A DNA stretch of 64,000 nucleotides from Thermothielavioides terrestris NRRL 8126 (GCF_000226115.1 NC_016458.1:1798001-1862000); one strand, 5' to 3'; counted from the stretch's first letter, positions 1 to 12,330 are shown. The notes: a model not told the origin generated them from the letters alone. A program made the numbers and translations.

Positions 1-2395
1 AGTTTAACTCCTCCTCTATAGTCGTTGAACGGTCGATATTCTCTTCTATATCTAGTCGAGCTATAGAAGTTTCAATCACTAAATGGTTGTACTCGATCAC
101 TATCTTTATACTAGTTATTTCTAAATCGCTAGAGTCTATCTCTATCTCTTCTCTAATAGTCGCGATATCCTCTTTTACCTCTACCTATCTAAAAGGCTCT
201 ACTATCCTCCTAGTCGTCTCTTTGTCCTTTGTCGTTATACTCTATATCTATATTATTGGCGATAAGGCTATAGCTAATGATATAGCCTTTAGTAGCGTCC
301 TAGTAGAGCTTGTCCTTAACGATATACACTTTAGTATCAAAGATATTAAGGAATATATCTATCTCTATAGTTGTATCTAGTTTAAGGTATAACTAACGAA
401 GTTCTAGATAGAGGTAGTTGTAGAGGTATATTAGACGTTGCTCTTTAGTAGTATCTCCCTAGATATATATATATTTAAAGTACTCTATAGCGAATTTTCT
501 AATTAGCTTATCTTTATAGTTGTCCTTTATAGTATACTAGTTTTTGTTTAGCTATTTTTCTACTTCGTACCTTTTGATACTAAACTCTTTTTTTAAGCGT
601 TCGGTCTATACTTTTATAGATATAGTAAGTACTGCCTTTTCTATAGCTAATAGTTGCTACTTATACTATTATAGCGCTAATCCTTAAAGTAGGGTCTATA
701 TCTCTATATATAGGGTCTCTTCTCTTATTAGGTAGTATCTAATAATCTAATCTACCTATTTGACCTAAAGGTTGATATCCCTATAGTATAGCTACTGTTT
801 ATTGTACTATAGGTCCTAGAGTTCCTTAGCTTCGTTCTCTATATTTAGCTAAAAGAGATTAGTGTTCTAGATCTTCTATTTTACTATAGATATAGATACC
901 TATAAAGATATAATGCTTTTGTCCTTAGTTTCGGTCTAACGGTCTTCTCTGCCTATAGCTCTATTCGCTTTTTCGATTATAATATTTAGGTTCTCTATTA
1001 TCCTAGCTATCTAGGTGAGGAAGTCCTATATAGTAAACGCGCCCTAGTTGTCTATAGCTCTAGCTACTTGCCTAAAGGGTCTAGATATTTGGCTAGAGGG
1101 CCCCTCTTAGGGCGGCTATTGTCTATATAGCGGGCTTAGCATCTTTTAGAATAGTAAGGAGACATTGGAATCGACTAAACTGTCTATACGTTCTATTCTA
1201 GGGTCCTAGATAATCGTATCTAGCTTAGGACATCTAAATAAATACTAAGATAGCTAGCTTAACGTTTATAGTAGTAGCTAAGGAACTTAGTCGAAAATAC
1301 TAATTAGCTAAGCTATTAGAGATAATAAGTCTTCCTCTTTAGGTTGTCGGTTCTATAGTAGTAGATCCTATAATCCTTCTAACTATCTTTAGTAGCGGCT
1401 ACTAAAATTAGAGTTATTGACGATATAGGCTTTGTATCTTTGTTAAGGAATAGTTAGCGTATCTTAGGGCTCTAGTTGCTCTTAGAAGGTTAAACTTAGT
1501 AAAGTTGCTAGCTAATCCTTAGTCGGATTATATCTAGTTCTTACTAATGTTTCTAGCGATATAGCTAGTCCTAGTTGCTAAACGTTGGTCCTTTATAGTT
1601 TCAAGGTCTCTAGTAGTCCTTGACTTTCTAGTCTTAAAGTCTCTAGCGTTTCTTAAGTTAAGTCCTTAGTCTCCGAAGTAGTATCTTCGATCCTAGGGTC
1701 TAGGATAAGGTTTTTACTAATAGCTATTTAGACTTTATATCTAATAGTTGTAAAGTAGATATAAAGAATATAATTGTTGAGTATCTAAGAGGAAAGATAC
1801 TCTAAGACGTATAGTATTTCAATATATTATTGGGTATAAGCGTCTCCTTTTAATACCTCTTCGAGTAATACTATAGCTTTTAGGTATTAGAGTTCTTAGA
1901 GATTAATAGTAGTTATCTACTAGACGTTATAAATAATCTTAAAATCCTTAATAAACTTAAGTGTCTACTATATATTCCTATAGACGTTAACGTTTATAAG
2001 GCTTAAATCTATCTAGCTTCTAACCCTTTATAAATACTTGATACTAGAGTAATGATATTTAGGTCGTAAACTAGTTCGTTATAAATCGTATATTCCAAAG
2101 CTTACTCCTTTATAAAGGAGCATTATCTACTTTAGGCGTTACTCTATATAACTTGCTAGGCGTAACTCGTAATATCGTCTAAGCCGAACTAGGCTCCCCT
2201 CGATAGGAAGTGAATAGGTTCGAATCGTTAGTAGGTACCACTTGTTATACGCTAATAGTACTCGGTGACTATCTAGCGGTAAATATATAAGGATAAGAAA
2301 GATCAATGCCTCTTAGCCTCGTTAGCCGATAAGGCGGCACTCCTAAACACTAGTATATATTACAAAAGTATATTGATATAGTCTACTGTTCTACA
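1..2395 (-). mobile_element. RIP-degraded LTR retrotransposon, 5' part (runs off the left edge)
   Basis: This block is extremely TpA-rich and full of TAG/TAA triplets in all frames, as expected after repeat-induced point mutation. Its right end looks like an LTR read on the minus strand, followed inward by a candidate primer-binding site. Minus-strand translation around 650-1300 gives Lys/Glu/Asn-rich, coiled-coil-like stretches broken by RIP stops, which would suit a gag region. No reverse transcriptase motif is visible, because the pol part would lie beyond the left edge. Class (Ty1/copia or Ty3/gypsy) cannot be decided from what is here. Confidence 0.55.
2243..2395 (-). repeat. Putative 153-bp LTR of the left-edge element
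   Basis: On the minus strand the segment begins TGTAGAACAG and ends GCGTATAACA, giving canonical TG...CA ends. Two bases further inward (minus strand, 2240 down to 2225) lies TGGTACCTACTAACGA, which starts with the TGG expected of a tRNA primer-binding site. The partner LTR lies outside the window, so the call rests on these end features only. Confidence 0.5.
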
Positions 2396-2766
2396 AAGGG
2401 GTTACGGGCGAGGTTCCCTTTTTAAGGGGAACACTCGTCACCCCTGACCACGGTGCGGTTATAGGTGCCCTTGCCACAGTTGTATATAACACCTTGCCTA
2501 TAGCTTATATACGCCCTGCCTATAGCTCCTAGAGGTATTGCAAGGTGTAAGGTAGCTCAAATATCTTTAATTGCATAGAGCGAGGGGCGATTGTATAGAG
2601 CGAGGGGCGATTCTTAAAATCGGGTTGCAGCGAGGTAAGCTGGTTGCTATAGCGATTGTTTGGCCGGCGGTCAGTTGCAAACGGGTTTGGGTTAATGGAC
2701 AGTGATACGTTTAGAGCGCCGTAGGAGGGTGAAGGTACCACCTAGACTCCCGTACCTTTCACAGTA
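2396..2766. other. Intergenic remnant between LTR and TIR element
   Basis: This stretch is less AT-rich than the DNA to its left. It holds a two-copy tandem repeat of a 20-bp unit around 2571-2612 (each copy contains TAGAGCGAGGGGCGATT). A 70-codon minus-strand open frame at 2529-2741 has no recognisable similarity. I see no convincing gene. Confidence 0.4.
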
Positions 2767-3405
2767 CTAGGGGGCTCCACTTGCACTGATTTCAGTTGCC
2801 CCGTCTCCTACGGAGAGGGGGGAGCACAAATGAGGGACGCACATCAATTATGGGACAATCGACAGAACAAACAGACCACTTTACATTTTCTGAGCATTCG
2901 CGTTAGTCCACCTAGCTACCATTGTCTTATATCTAAACTACTTAACCAATTTACATTGCATTGCTTTAAAACTTAGCAAAGTTATAAAGAGGATACTAAA
3001 TAGCTTAGAAATATAATTATTTTTAAATTGATCAAATTGTTGTTCAGCTATTATAGTTTTTTTAAACTTCTTCTCTATATTCCTCTTCTTTTAACTTCTC
3101 AGAGCGACCTTAAGGAGGGACTTTAAATTAGGAAAAATCAAGCAATAACTTAACAACAACTTAACTAATTTAAAAATAATTATATCTCTAAGCTATTTAG
3201 TACCCTCTTTATAGCTTTGCTAAGTTTGAAAGTGATGTAGTGTAAATTGGCTTAGTGGCTCAGGTTCAAAGCCAGTACAAACGTAAATGCTAAGAAAATG
3301 TATAGCGGTTTGTTTGTCCCACAATTGATGTGCGTCCCTCATTTGTGCTCCCCCCTCTCCGTAGGAGACGGGGCAACTGAAATCAGTGCAAGTGGAGCCC
3401 CCTGG
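2767..3405. mobile_element. Non-autonomous TIR (MITE/foldback) element, about 640 bp
   Basis: The two ends are inverted copies beginning CTAGGGGGCTCC (left) and CCAGGGGGCTCC (right, reverse complement), each flanked by TA (2765-2766 and 3406-3407). Similarity extends about 280 bp inward on both sides, so the element is nearly one long imperfect palindrome with a short centre near 3060-3120. The outer 90 bp of the arms are almost identical, including a shared GAGGGACGCACATCAATT. The TA flanks suggest mobilisation by a Tc1/mariner-type transposase. No coding frame of its own is visible. Confidence 0.75.
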
Positions 3406-3438
3406 TAATTTCACGTACGCTGAATACTCTGTACCGAG

Positions 3439-4527
3439 CTAAGCCTTGAATTTTCCGGCACCTTGGATGTTGTCCACGGCAACAGAAGCAGGAACAGAAC
3501 CACCTTCTCTCCCTGTCCGTCGCACCGCCCTGCCCCCGACGCCCGTGACGATCCTGCGCTTCACCCTCCTCTCATCCTCAAAGCCCAACGTCCAAAACCA
3601 CGCCCGCGCGTCGCGCACCGCGACGGCCGACAGCCTCCACCCCGTGCTAAACGGCGCCGACACATCATTGAAATCCACCAGCCGGCCCCCGCGCCAGTTG
3701 TCCGGCTTGTACGCCTCCATCGCGAACCCCATGGCGTAGAAAAAATCCAGGTGCGCCTGGCCGACGGCCAGATCCTGCGGCGCGCCCGGCACCAGCTCGT
3801 ACACGAGCGCCCAGTGCCAGTCGATGTCCGCGTCGACGTAGTCCGAGACCGGGGGGCTGACGCGGGGGATGGCGTCGCGGCGGACGGTCGTCCAGCCGTA
3901 GCATTCCGTCAGCGCGGGGACGGGCGGCATTGGGATGGGGTCGTCGGGCGGCCGGGTCGGGCGGGGCGAGTCACGGGCTTCGTCGCTGAAGCCGCGCAGG
4001 TTGGCGGCGATGTCGTGCGCGGTCTTGGGCCGTCGCAGTATGGGAAGCGGCCGCCGGTCTGCGTCGGCGGTGGTGATGATCCACTTGAGCTTCTCGAGCA
4101 GGGCGACGTTGCGGCATTCGTCCTCGAACGGCCACTCGTCCTGGATGAAGCCGTCGTCGTTGGGCCGGGGCCGGGGCTTGGGGCGCCGTGCCCGCCAGAA
4201 CTGGGTCTCGTCAGTGGTCGGGGTTCTTTGTAGGCGGGAGAGTGGGAAGCTTGCAATTTTGAGGGCCACCGGATCGCCGCCGCCGATGGTGACTTTAAAC
4301 ACGAGGCCTGCTATTCCGTGGCCGAGAAAATCGAGCCATGTAATCTCGGCGCCGTGTCTGGGGAACCGGCGTAGTTTCGGGTTCCTCAAGTCGCGCCAGG
4401 TCGAGGATGGCGCGCCCTCGAGAATCTCATTTTCAATGGGTGGCAGGTCCGTAAGGTTGCTGTTCTCGAATGCCAAGCCCGCCATTCTGGCGAATGAAGG
4501 GAGGTTTACTGTGTAGGTATGTAACAT
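3439..4527 (-). CDS. FTA2/protein-kinase-like fold protein (hypothetical)
   Basis: This is a single-exon frame of 362 codons with an ATG start. Near residues 65-95 it has a degenerate glycine-rich nucleotide-binding loop (LGHGIAGLVFKV) followed by the VALKI strand expected to carry the kinase VAIK lysine. Further on come DECRNVALLEKL and LTECYGWT, which resemble the helix C and hinge region of fungal FTA2-type (Sim4 kinetochore subunit) kinase-like proteins. I see no clear HRD or DFG motif, so catalytic activity is doubtful. The GC-rich frame has none of the RIP damage of its neighbours although it lies between two transposons. Family assignment comes from recognition of these short motifs and is moderate at best. 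Confidence 0.6.
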   Translation of the reverse strand: MLHTYTVNLPSFARMAGLAFENSNLTDLPPIENEILEGAPSSTWRDLRNPKLRRFPRHGAEITWLDFLGHGIAGLVFKVTIGGGDPVALKIASFPLSRLQRTPTTDETQFWRARRPKPRPRPNDDGFIQDEWPFEDECRNVALLEKLKWIITTADADRRPLPILRRPKTAHDIAANLRGFSDEARDSPRPTRPPDDPIPMPPVPALTECYGWTTVRRDAIPRVSPPVSDYVDADIDWHWALVYELVPGAPQDLAVGQAHLDFFYAMGFAMEAYKPDNWRGGRLVDFNDVSAPFSTGWRLSAVAVRDARAWFWTLGFEDERRVKRRIVTGVGGRAVRRTGREGGSVPASVAVDNIQGAGKFKA

Positions 4528-4906
4528 GAAGAGGATGCTGCAGGAAAAAGCAGGTGGAGTTCAGCGAGGGCCTTATTGTGGTTAAAATGCCTGGCGGACA
4601 AACAACAGTGAGGTACAGGACACTCCTGCTTTCTTTGTTAGTTGGTTCTTGCCCCCGCTTCTTGACAGGGGTCTATAGCCAATCAATCTCGGCCTTATTG
4701 CCCCTCATCACTCTCCAGAATCCAAGTTCGATTGATGCATGTTTGAATAAGGTAGATAAAGCAGTGTATTGAACACCAGTTTTCTGCCTAGCTAACTGGT
4801 CAGACACCTAAGGAAGCTGCATTCTAGGTAGAAGCTACAGCGCCCTCACTTCCTGTTGAAGTTGGTCTATAATATTCCATGCCAACATGGCTAGGTAGGT
4901 ACCTGA
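4528..4906. other. Upstream region of the FTA2-like gene
   Basis: It presumably holds the promoter of the minus-strand gene ending at 4527. I see no distinctive motif. It stops at the TA flanking the Fot1-type transposon. Confidence 0.4.
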
Positions 4907-4908
4907 TA

Positions 4909-4942
4909 ACGTCGCCCACACCCATATCGGTTGCTCACGGAT
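4909..4942 (+). repeat. Fot1-type element, left TIR
   Basis: Inverted copy of 14059-14092 with three transition differences, consistent with RIP. Preceded by TA. Confidence 0.88.
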
Positions 4943-5356
4943 CCTAGCCACCAAACTGTCTCTAATCCAGTAAGCCAATTTCTATATAAAATTCAGGGGC
5001 AAGCTACAACACTAGAACAAGCATCATATACGAAGACGGCCTAAAACAGCTCAAAATTGAAGCTATTCGTAAGCTAGTAATTGTAGGCCAACTACTAGAA
5101 GATAGTAGTTTCGAAGCCCAGTGCTAGAAGCTCCTTATTGACCTTCTTTATAAAGCTTACAATGTCCTAGATAGCTACTTAGAATGCCTTCGCCTTCGCT
5201 ACCTTATCCTCTATCTCCTACCTCTACTATAATTGCTCTCGAATAGCTACAACTATTAGTATATAGGCCTCGCCAAAGTGCTTCTTTATAGCCTTTTTCC
5301 TTCCTTCTAGCCTCTTCTTAACGAGGGCTTGGTTTAGCCTATTGAATATATTATAG

Positions 5357-5617
5357 TATAACGTACTAGCCTTATAGCGTCTACAGATAAGCGTACGATA
5401 TTCTATTCAACTACCTTAAGGAGAGAAAAAGGAGAAGTATAGGATACGGCTCTCGCATACAGAGTTTTTAGGACTCGTATATAGGGGGCTTAGGCCAATA
5501 TTATTCTAGGCGTAAGACGAGCCTACTATAGGCCCGACGTAGGCCCATTATAGGACCGCTATAGATCCTAGGCGTAGCCCTATATACTAGCCTGGATATA
5601 GCCTAGTCTATAATATA
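5357..5617 (-). repeat. gypsy LTR, 3' LTR of the element (left copy)
   Basis: This 261-bp copy is colinear with 12344-12604. The differences look mainly like C/T and G/A transitions, including the outer TG (seen as TA at 5357). It is followed directly by the polypurine tract. Confidence 0.85.
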
Positions 5618-5629
5618 CCCCCCTTGTCC
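5618..5629 (-). other. gypsy polypurine tract
   Basis: On the minus strand this is GGACAAGGGGGG, ending exactly at the LTR boundary. That is where plus-strand DNA synthesis is primed in LTR elements, and it fixes the element's orientation. Confidence 0.75.
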
Positions 5630-7380
5630 AGATAGGGCGTTGGATCGAGGTAGGCGTAGTATAGCGCTAGGTATAGACTAGGCCCGTTATAGGGTCGGTT
5701 GTAGTAAACGCTAGTGTCTATCTACGGCTATACGGTACCTAGGTCGTTGTTTAGGCGGTCTAACGTAGTTGCCTACTAGGCGTTGGTCGCTTATAGATTA
5801 TTTGTTTATATTATTCCGGTAAAACGCTAATTAGCCCCTTCCCTACCCTACGCTCTTTTCTATAATAACTGTACTATATAAGGTATATCTATTGATTATA
5901 TATAACCTAGGCCCTTCTTATACCTTTAAAACTCCTTCTCCTTCGTGAATTTTGTACTCTACGTTTTCTCCTCGCTTTTATCGTATACCCCTATCCCTTT
6001 ATTACGTTCTTATCCTCTATCCTCTCTATATATCGTCTCTTCTTACCTCGTCTTCGTCTTATATATATCTCTTAACCCTCTCGTATATAGCAACGCTTAT
6101 ATCGTCCTTGTCTATACCCCCCTTAGAATATTAGCTATCGTCGTTTCGTTTAACGGTAGTAGAGAGGGACGTCGTTTTAAAGAAGATAACAACTAAGACT
6201 ATAATATATATTATCCCTTATTAGGCCTACTTCGACTCTAGGCTAGAAGTTAATAATGTTTTAAATAAAACTATAATAATTGTAATAACTCTTTTCGCTA
6301 TACTATTAGTAGCTATATTGTCGAAGGCGACTTAGATAATAAGGATAATACCCTTTCTAAAGAAAAAAGAGATATCTGCCTAAACTATATTAAGTAGCTT
6401 GTATATAGTAACTTCGTTAAATATATCTAGGGCTATAGAGAGAGCTATATAGAATATACTAAGTTGTATACTAAGTGCTATTAGGATCTAGTACTCTAGG
6501 CAACTAACGTCTCTTTGTATATAGGCTTAAAACGTTTAGTTAAATTCTATATCGACAACGAAACTATTATAGAGCTTACTTAGAAGAAGACTAAAATTAA
6601 GCTAGCCCACTATACTATTCTAAAGATATCGTTTATCGCCTTTATATATAGTTTCTATAATACAATTAGTATAGCTCTATAGTACTAAACTCTAGTATAT
6701 TTAGCCTTCGCTTCTAATACGCCTTTGGCTACCTCCTCTATACCTTCGACTCTAGGCTACTATAGAGCTCTAATTCTATACTAGGCTCCTTAGGATAGTC
6801 TCGCCTTATAGTAAAGTAGCTACCTAGTTAAATATGTTATATAGTACCTCGAATCCTCCTATAGGAAGAGCCGCTATATTGTAGAGGCTATTTATACTAT
6901 AGCATAGTCTTAAGCAACTATCTTTAAAACAAATTTATATTTTATAGAGTACATTATTACATTTACTTCTCCTTCGTCTATCTATACCCTTTGGGGGTCC
7001 TACCCCTACTACTCTCCTTATATATATCTACCCCTCTTCGACCTATACTATGGTCGACGTCTATCCTCCCCTATAGAGGACATTCTATATATCTGTCAAA
7101 TATATATACCGCTCTCGCCTTAGACCCCTTGTATATCTACCCTACCTATATACCTATTCGAAGATAAGGAGAAGGACTTTACTAATATAGGTCCTATTAT
7201 AGACCCTAAATAAGTAACGCCGCCTATATATCCTATTGTCTTTTTATATATAATTATATCCTAATTAGCTTTAAGAGGATAACTAGACTTAGATATATTA
7301 CAGTTTCTCTATACCTAGGTAGCTATATTTATCTAAATTATTAGTCTTTATAAAGTAGTCTATATATAAATATAACGTTT
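5630..7380. other. Unexplained 3' segment of the gypsy element
   Basis: About 1.75 kb between the chromodomain and the polypurine tract is not accounted for by pol. The minus strand shows no recognisable domain. The plus strand has one long frame, from an ATG at 5945 to about 7210, interrupted only by TAG and TAA codons of the kind RIP makes from CAG, CAA and TGG. Its start is a hydrophobic stretch rich in Leu, Ser and Tyr. Function unknown. Confidence 0.4.
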
Positions 7381-7439
7381 CCCTTTCCTCCTCTAGTTCG
7401 ACATTGGCCTATCGTTGTACTATACATCTCTCTATTCCT

Positions 7440-10400
7440 ATTTAAACTCGTCAAACGTAGTAGTATCTAAGAAGTTCTCTAAAGGCTCTTATATTGGTTT
7501 ATTATAATCTACCTACTTGATATATATATTATAGTTATTCCCCTTTCCCTTTACGTTTTAAGCTTTAAGGATCGCCTTTACCCTATACTCCTATTAAGGA
7601 ATACCCTTCTCCAATATTACCTATATAGGGTCTAGTCGTTTATCTATAACTTTTTATAAAGGAAGTAGATCAAAGGCTATTTGCTCGACTAGGTTAATAT
7701 AGAAGGTTAGATATAGGCCGCTTAGTACATTAAGTATTACTATTAGAGAAGTAGATACTACAATTACCTTATACTTAGCGTTTAGCTAGTCGAGTTTCTT
7801 ACTAAGGCGATTTATCTTTATATTATATAGGGAGAGCTAGACTTCGTCTCCTATCTAAAATCGCTTAGCTAGGCGATAGGAGTAGTTTATATTTGTCTAT
7901 TACCGCTACTATATATATACGATAGCTACTTAGGTCCACTCTATTCCCTCCTTTAAATAGTAGAGGAATCTAGTAACGTAGCCTTCTAAGGAAGCTATAG
8001 ACGCTATCGAGATTATAATAAGTTATATAGAACTTATATTGAACTTATAAAGAAGGTAGTTTAGATTTACTCTAGTTATCGACAAGTCTCTATTATTGAA
8101 TATAAACTAGTAGGCTAGGAGGTATTTAGGCTAGTTGTACTATATAAAGGAGATAAAGATCCAAAGGATTACCTATATCTCTTAATTGACCTATTCTATC
8201 CCTCTATTTATCTAAGGATAGTGAAAAGTCGATAAAAGCTACTCTATTCCTACCGCCTTATATAGTATAGTCTAGAACCTACTTAACTAGTCTAACCTAT
8301 AGTCAGTTATAATTTAAGTTGAGAACCTATAAAAGTGCTATTATATATTATAGAACTAAAAGGTATACTCTTCTACTCCTATTAAGTATATCGCTTCGAG
8401 CTATATATACTTAGAAAGGTGATCGATAATCACTATAAGATAGCTAGGCGCCCTCTCATCTCTTGTAAGGAGGTCGGTTATAAAGTCAATAGAGATCTAC
8501 TTCTAGAAGTAATTAGGGATAGGCAAAGGTTATAAAAGCCCTTGATATAGCTATTGAAAGATCTTACTCTAGTAGCACTAATTGTAGTTCCTAATAAACC
8601 GCTTTATATTAGATGATATAAGGTCCTAATAGTAGTCTCTCTAAAGTATTTTAAATAGCCTATTATACCCTAGGTATCCTAATATAACTGAGTTATAGAT
8701 CTATTGAATAATCATAGTAGTTAAAGGCTCTTATATAGGAAGCTAGAGATGGCTATAGAATTAGAGTACGCTTTATATATTAAAAGAGTAGTCTACGATC
8801 TAGGTCTATACTATATTTACCTTCTTTAGAAACTTCTAAGGTTCGTTGTAAATAGCCTAGAGCCGATAAATATAGTACTTATCTTCGACAATACCCTTGT
8901 CCTATAAGGCAATAAGCTATTTGTCCTTGAAGAGCGTCTCTCCTATAAGCAACCTAGCCTCCTCTTATATACTAGTCTAGTATACCTTAATCAAAGGGAA
9001 TAGCTAGGCGACGTACTAGCTATCTTTAGGCTTATCCTATTTATATTAAGAGAGTATATTAGGGTATAAAGCCTAGGATCCTAGTTAGTATTTTAGCTTA
9101 AAGTTAAATAGGGAGAGCGTCTCCGCCTATTAGGCCTACTACTTACTAATTAGATATAGTTAAGTAAAGTATTCAAGGTTCTTATAGTTAGTTAAGATAG
9201 TAAAGGGGGCTACTATACTCTAAAGCTCTATCGACTAAGCCTTAAGACAAGAGATAATAGCTAATAGCTCTTTATTATAGATAGTATAGTTATATTCAAT
9301 AGGGCTTAGCTTTATAAAGTAGTAGGCTATAGAGTAAAGAACCTTATCCTCTCCCTACTAAGACAAGTATCCGCTAAATACTATACTAGAATAGTCTACT
9401 TCTATAATCGTCTCTCTCTTAGGATCCTACTAGACGAGGATTAGCTCTAATATAAATATAGCCTTAAGTATATCGAAAGCGTTCTATTCCTCTTTACCCT
9501 AGTAGAAAGGAATATTCTTATAGGTAAGACGTATCAATAGAGCTACCTTCTTAGAGAAATTAAAGATAAAGTCGTAATAGAAATTAACGAATCTAAGGAA
9601 GCTCTATACTCTTTAGACCCTATAGGGCGCCTCCTATTTATAGATAGCTTTGATCTTCTTAGGGTTAAGACGGATATAGACTCCTACCTCTATAATATAC
9701 TCTAGGTATTTAACTTCTTTCACTATAAACATATATTTCTTAAGGTCTAGGTTAAGGCCTATATCTCTCAGTCTTCGAAGGACCTTATATACCTTCCTTA
9801 TATAGTCCTTTCGACTTCAACTCAAGTATACTAAGACATTGTCGAGATATATCGTTATATAGTCTCCTAGCATTAAACTAAGGACGTTGTTAATATATCT
9901 TTAGAACGTTGTAAAAGCGTCTATAAGCCTAAAGGGGTAGACTAGCTATTTAAATAGTCTAAACCTTATATAAAACGTTGTAAAGTACTTGTCTCTCTTA
10001 GCTATTTAAATACAATAGAATATAGCTCTAACGTCTAGCTTTATAAGCTATTTAGCCTTAGCTAAAGACCAAAGAGTTTCCTTAATTAGTAGAAGTAGAT
10101 ACTAGTCCTATTTAGTAATTTTATTTAGGGCTCGGTAGTCTATATAGAACCTCTATCCTTCTTTTAGCTTCTTTATAAAAAGGACTAGGACGACTACTAA
10201 TAAGGAGTTTACCTAGATCTATCCCTTATCTATCAAATCTACAACCTACTTTCGAATCTCTAGGAGATAGTCCTTTAGTATATTGTATAAAGGTCCTTAA
10301 AGGAGCTTAAAAGGCTTTCTATCTAAGCTCGTCTTAAGATAGATATAATAGTCGGCTTCCCCCTAATAAGGAGGTAGGCTATTCGCTTTCTCTTTATCAA

Positions 10401-12300
10401 AGAGGTTAGCAAAGTTATATAGCTCCTTTGGTAGAGCGACCTTTAGATCTAGGTTAGTCTTAGGCTAGGAGATAGCTACTCCTAGAATAGTAGTTATCTC
10501 GTAAATACTAGTAACAAGGAATATATCTTAGGTCCTTTCTAACTTCTTTCTCTATACCCTATAGGCTAGGCCTATAAATACTATACCTATAATTAGGGTG
10601 GTATTAGTGTCTTTCTAATATAAGGAGTACTTATATATTTATAGTCCTTTTTACAAATTAATAGTAAAGACTCTATTAGCAAGGTCTAGTATAATTCTAT
10701 AGTAGTTTATCTAAAGGAGCTTTAAGATAATATTATAAGCTAGCCCTAGGACTATATAGAACGTAGTAGTACTTATCTACTCGTCGATATCCATTGTGAT
10801 ATAGGCGATATATATAATCTTCTTTATAATTTATACCCTTTTAATGGCAATACCTAGGGTATAGGAGGTTAGTAGGCTCGTCTATTCGATCTCTAACCTC
10901 TAATATACCTGTTTACTAATAGCTCTATAGCTTTGATACCTACTATCTACTTATCTATTTACAAAGCTAAAGGAGTTTAAAAAGACTAAAATAAAGCAAA
11001 GTAGTTTATCTATTCTCTCTCTAATCTCTACGAACTTGTTCTATAAACGGTTAAGTCCTTTTAGCCCCTATATAAGACTTTATATAGAGGCTACTCTTTT
11101 CCCTCCTCCTCTTTAGAAGAGGAGTCCTCCTCCGCCTATTTCTTAGTCTTTAACTTATTAATATCGACCTAAGGAGCTAGCCTCTTAGCTAAGGCGAAGG
11201 GATAGGTAGCTACGAAGTAACCTTAGTGCCTATAACGGATATAGGCTCTAGCCTATTAGTACACTATATATACTTCGTTATTTACCTACTTCGCTTATAG
11301 TATATTTACGTCTCGCTTTCCTCTATTCTACTACTACCTTCCTTTACAACCTCTATTAGCTCCCCCCTAGGTAAGGGCAATATAGGTCGTATTAATCCTA
11401 GTTATCAGTATATCTCCTTCTATATCTTTCTCTATATCTATATTAGGCCTAGGCTATTTACCTCTAAGCCACTATTGTCTTCCCTCTAGGCGAAAGACCT
11501 CTAAGTTGGTAGCGATCTTATAGTACTTTTCGACTACTACAATATAGTCATCCTATAGGACCCTCTATCCAACTACGATATACCTCAACTTTAAAGAGAG
11601 GTATCGTTATAGCCTAATAAGCTATAGCTCATTAAATTATTTAAGTCCTTTAGCCTTTAATAGCTTTGCCTTAAAGCGAACAAAGAAGAAGGAGAATAGC
11701 TCGTTGTCCCCCTAGTAGAGTAAGTCCAACTCTATTAGAGCTATAACCTACTTATATAGGTCTACGTAGATCGTTATAAAGTATCTAAGGAATATATATA
11801 GGTCGTAATCGTTGAAGGGGCCTCTAGACTTATAGTAGGCTACGACCTTAGACTAGACCCTCCGACTAAAGTTCTTTTAAATGAAAACCTATTGTTCGTA
11901 GAGGCCTCTAATAAAGTCCTAGTCTGCTTCTAGAACATATACTATTATAGCTCTCTAAGTAGTAAAAAGCTCTTTTTTACTATCGAAGGGCTATCCTACT
12001 AGAAGGTACTTCCACTATATACTAAAGGCTATTAGAGCAAGGGTATTAGCTACTATAGAGATATTTATAATATAGGCTATAATAGCCTAAGCTATATAGA
12101 GCTTATAAGCTATAGTAGCCTAAGCTATATAAAGTTCCTCGATAGTAGTGTTCTAATAGGCTATCGTCTTCTATAGGAGTTGAAGGTATTCGTAGACCTA
12201 TTCTAGGTTCAGGGCCTATAAGGGGCTAGGATTATTTATATTAGAGTTTGGCCTATTTAGCGTCGACATTGGTATACCCAACGTATTACTTCTATCTACG
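7440..12300 (-). pseudogene. gypsy gag-pol, RIP-degraded
   Basis: Minus-strand landmarks in order: a gag region (about 12,300-10,900) with no clear domain; RT finger region with LFIKKxKEGxRFYIDYRALN (about 10,195-10,110); RT catalytic motif ITIYLDNVL (about 9,860-9,830), the family's YLDD with its second Asp read as Asn; integrase zinc region (about 8,700-8,560); integrase core with ISIDFITDLLTRDERAPSY (about 8,500-8,440); and a chromodomain-like EYRVKAIL...YNIYIK...FDEFK (about 7,610-7,445). Trp and Gln codons are widely replaced by stops. The element cannot encode an active polyprotein. Confidence 0.82.
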
Positions 12301-12330
12301 CCTAGGAGCAGAAGTTGCTCTATCTATATA

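Noticed and set aside
2190..2240. tRNA gene suggested by GGTTCGAATC and a terminal ACCA
   Set aside because: No acceptor-stem or D/anticodon-arm pairing can be found; the position next to an LTR fits a primer-binding site better.
5357..5361. Five-base target duplication for the gypsy element
   Set aside because: The flanks TATAG and TAACT do not match, and I will not assume RIP to force a match.
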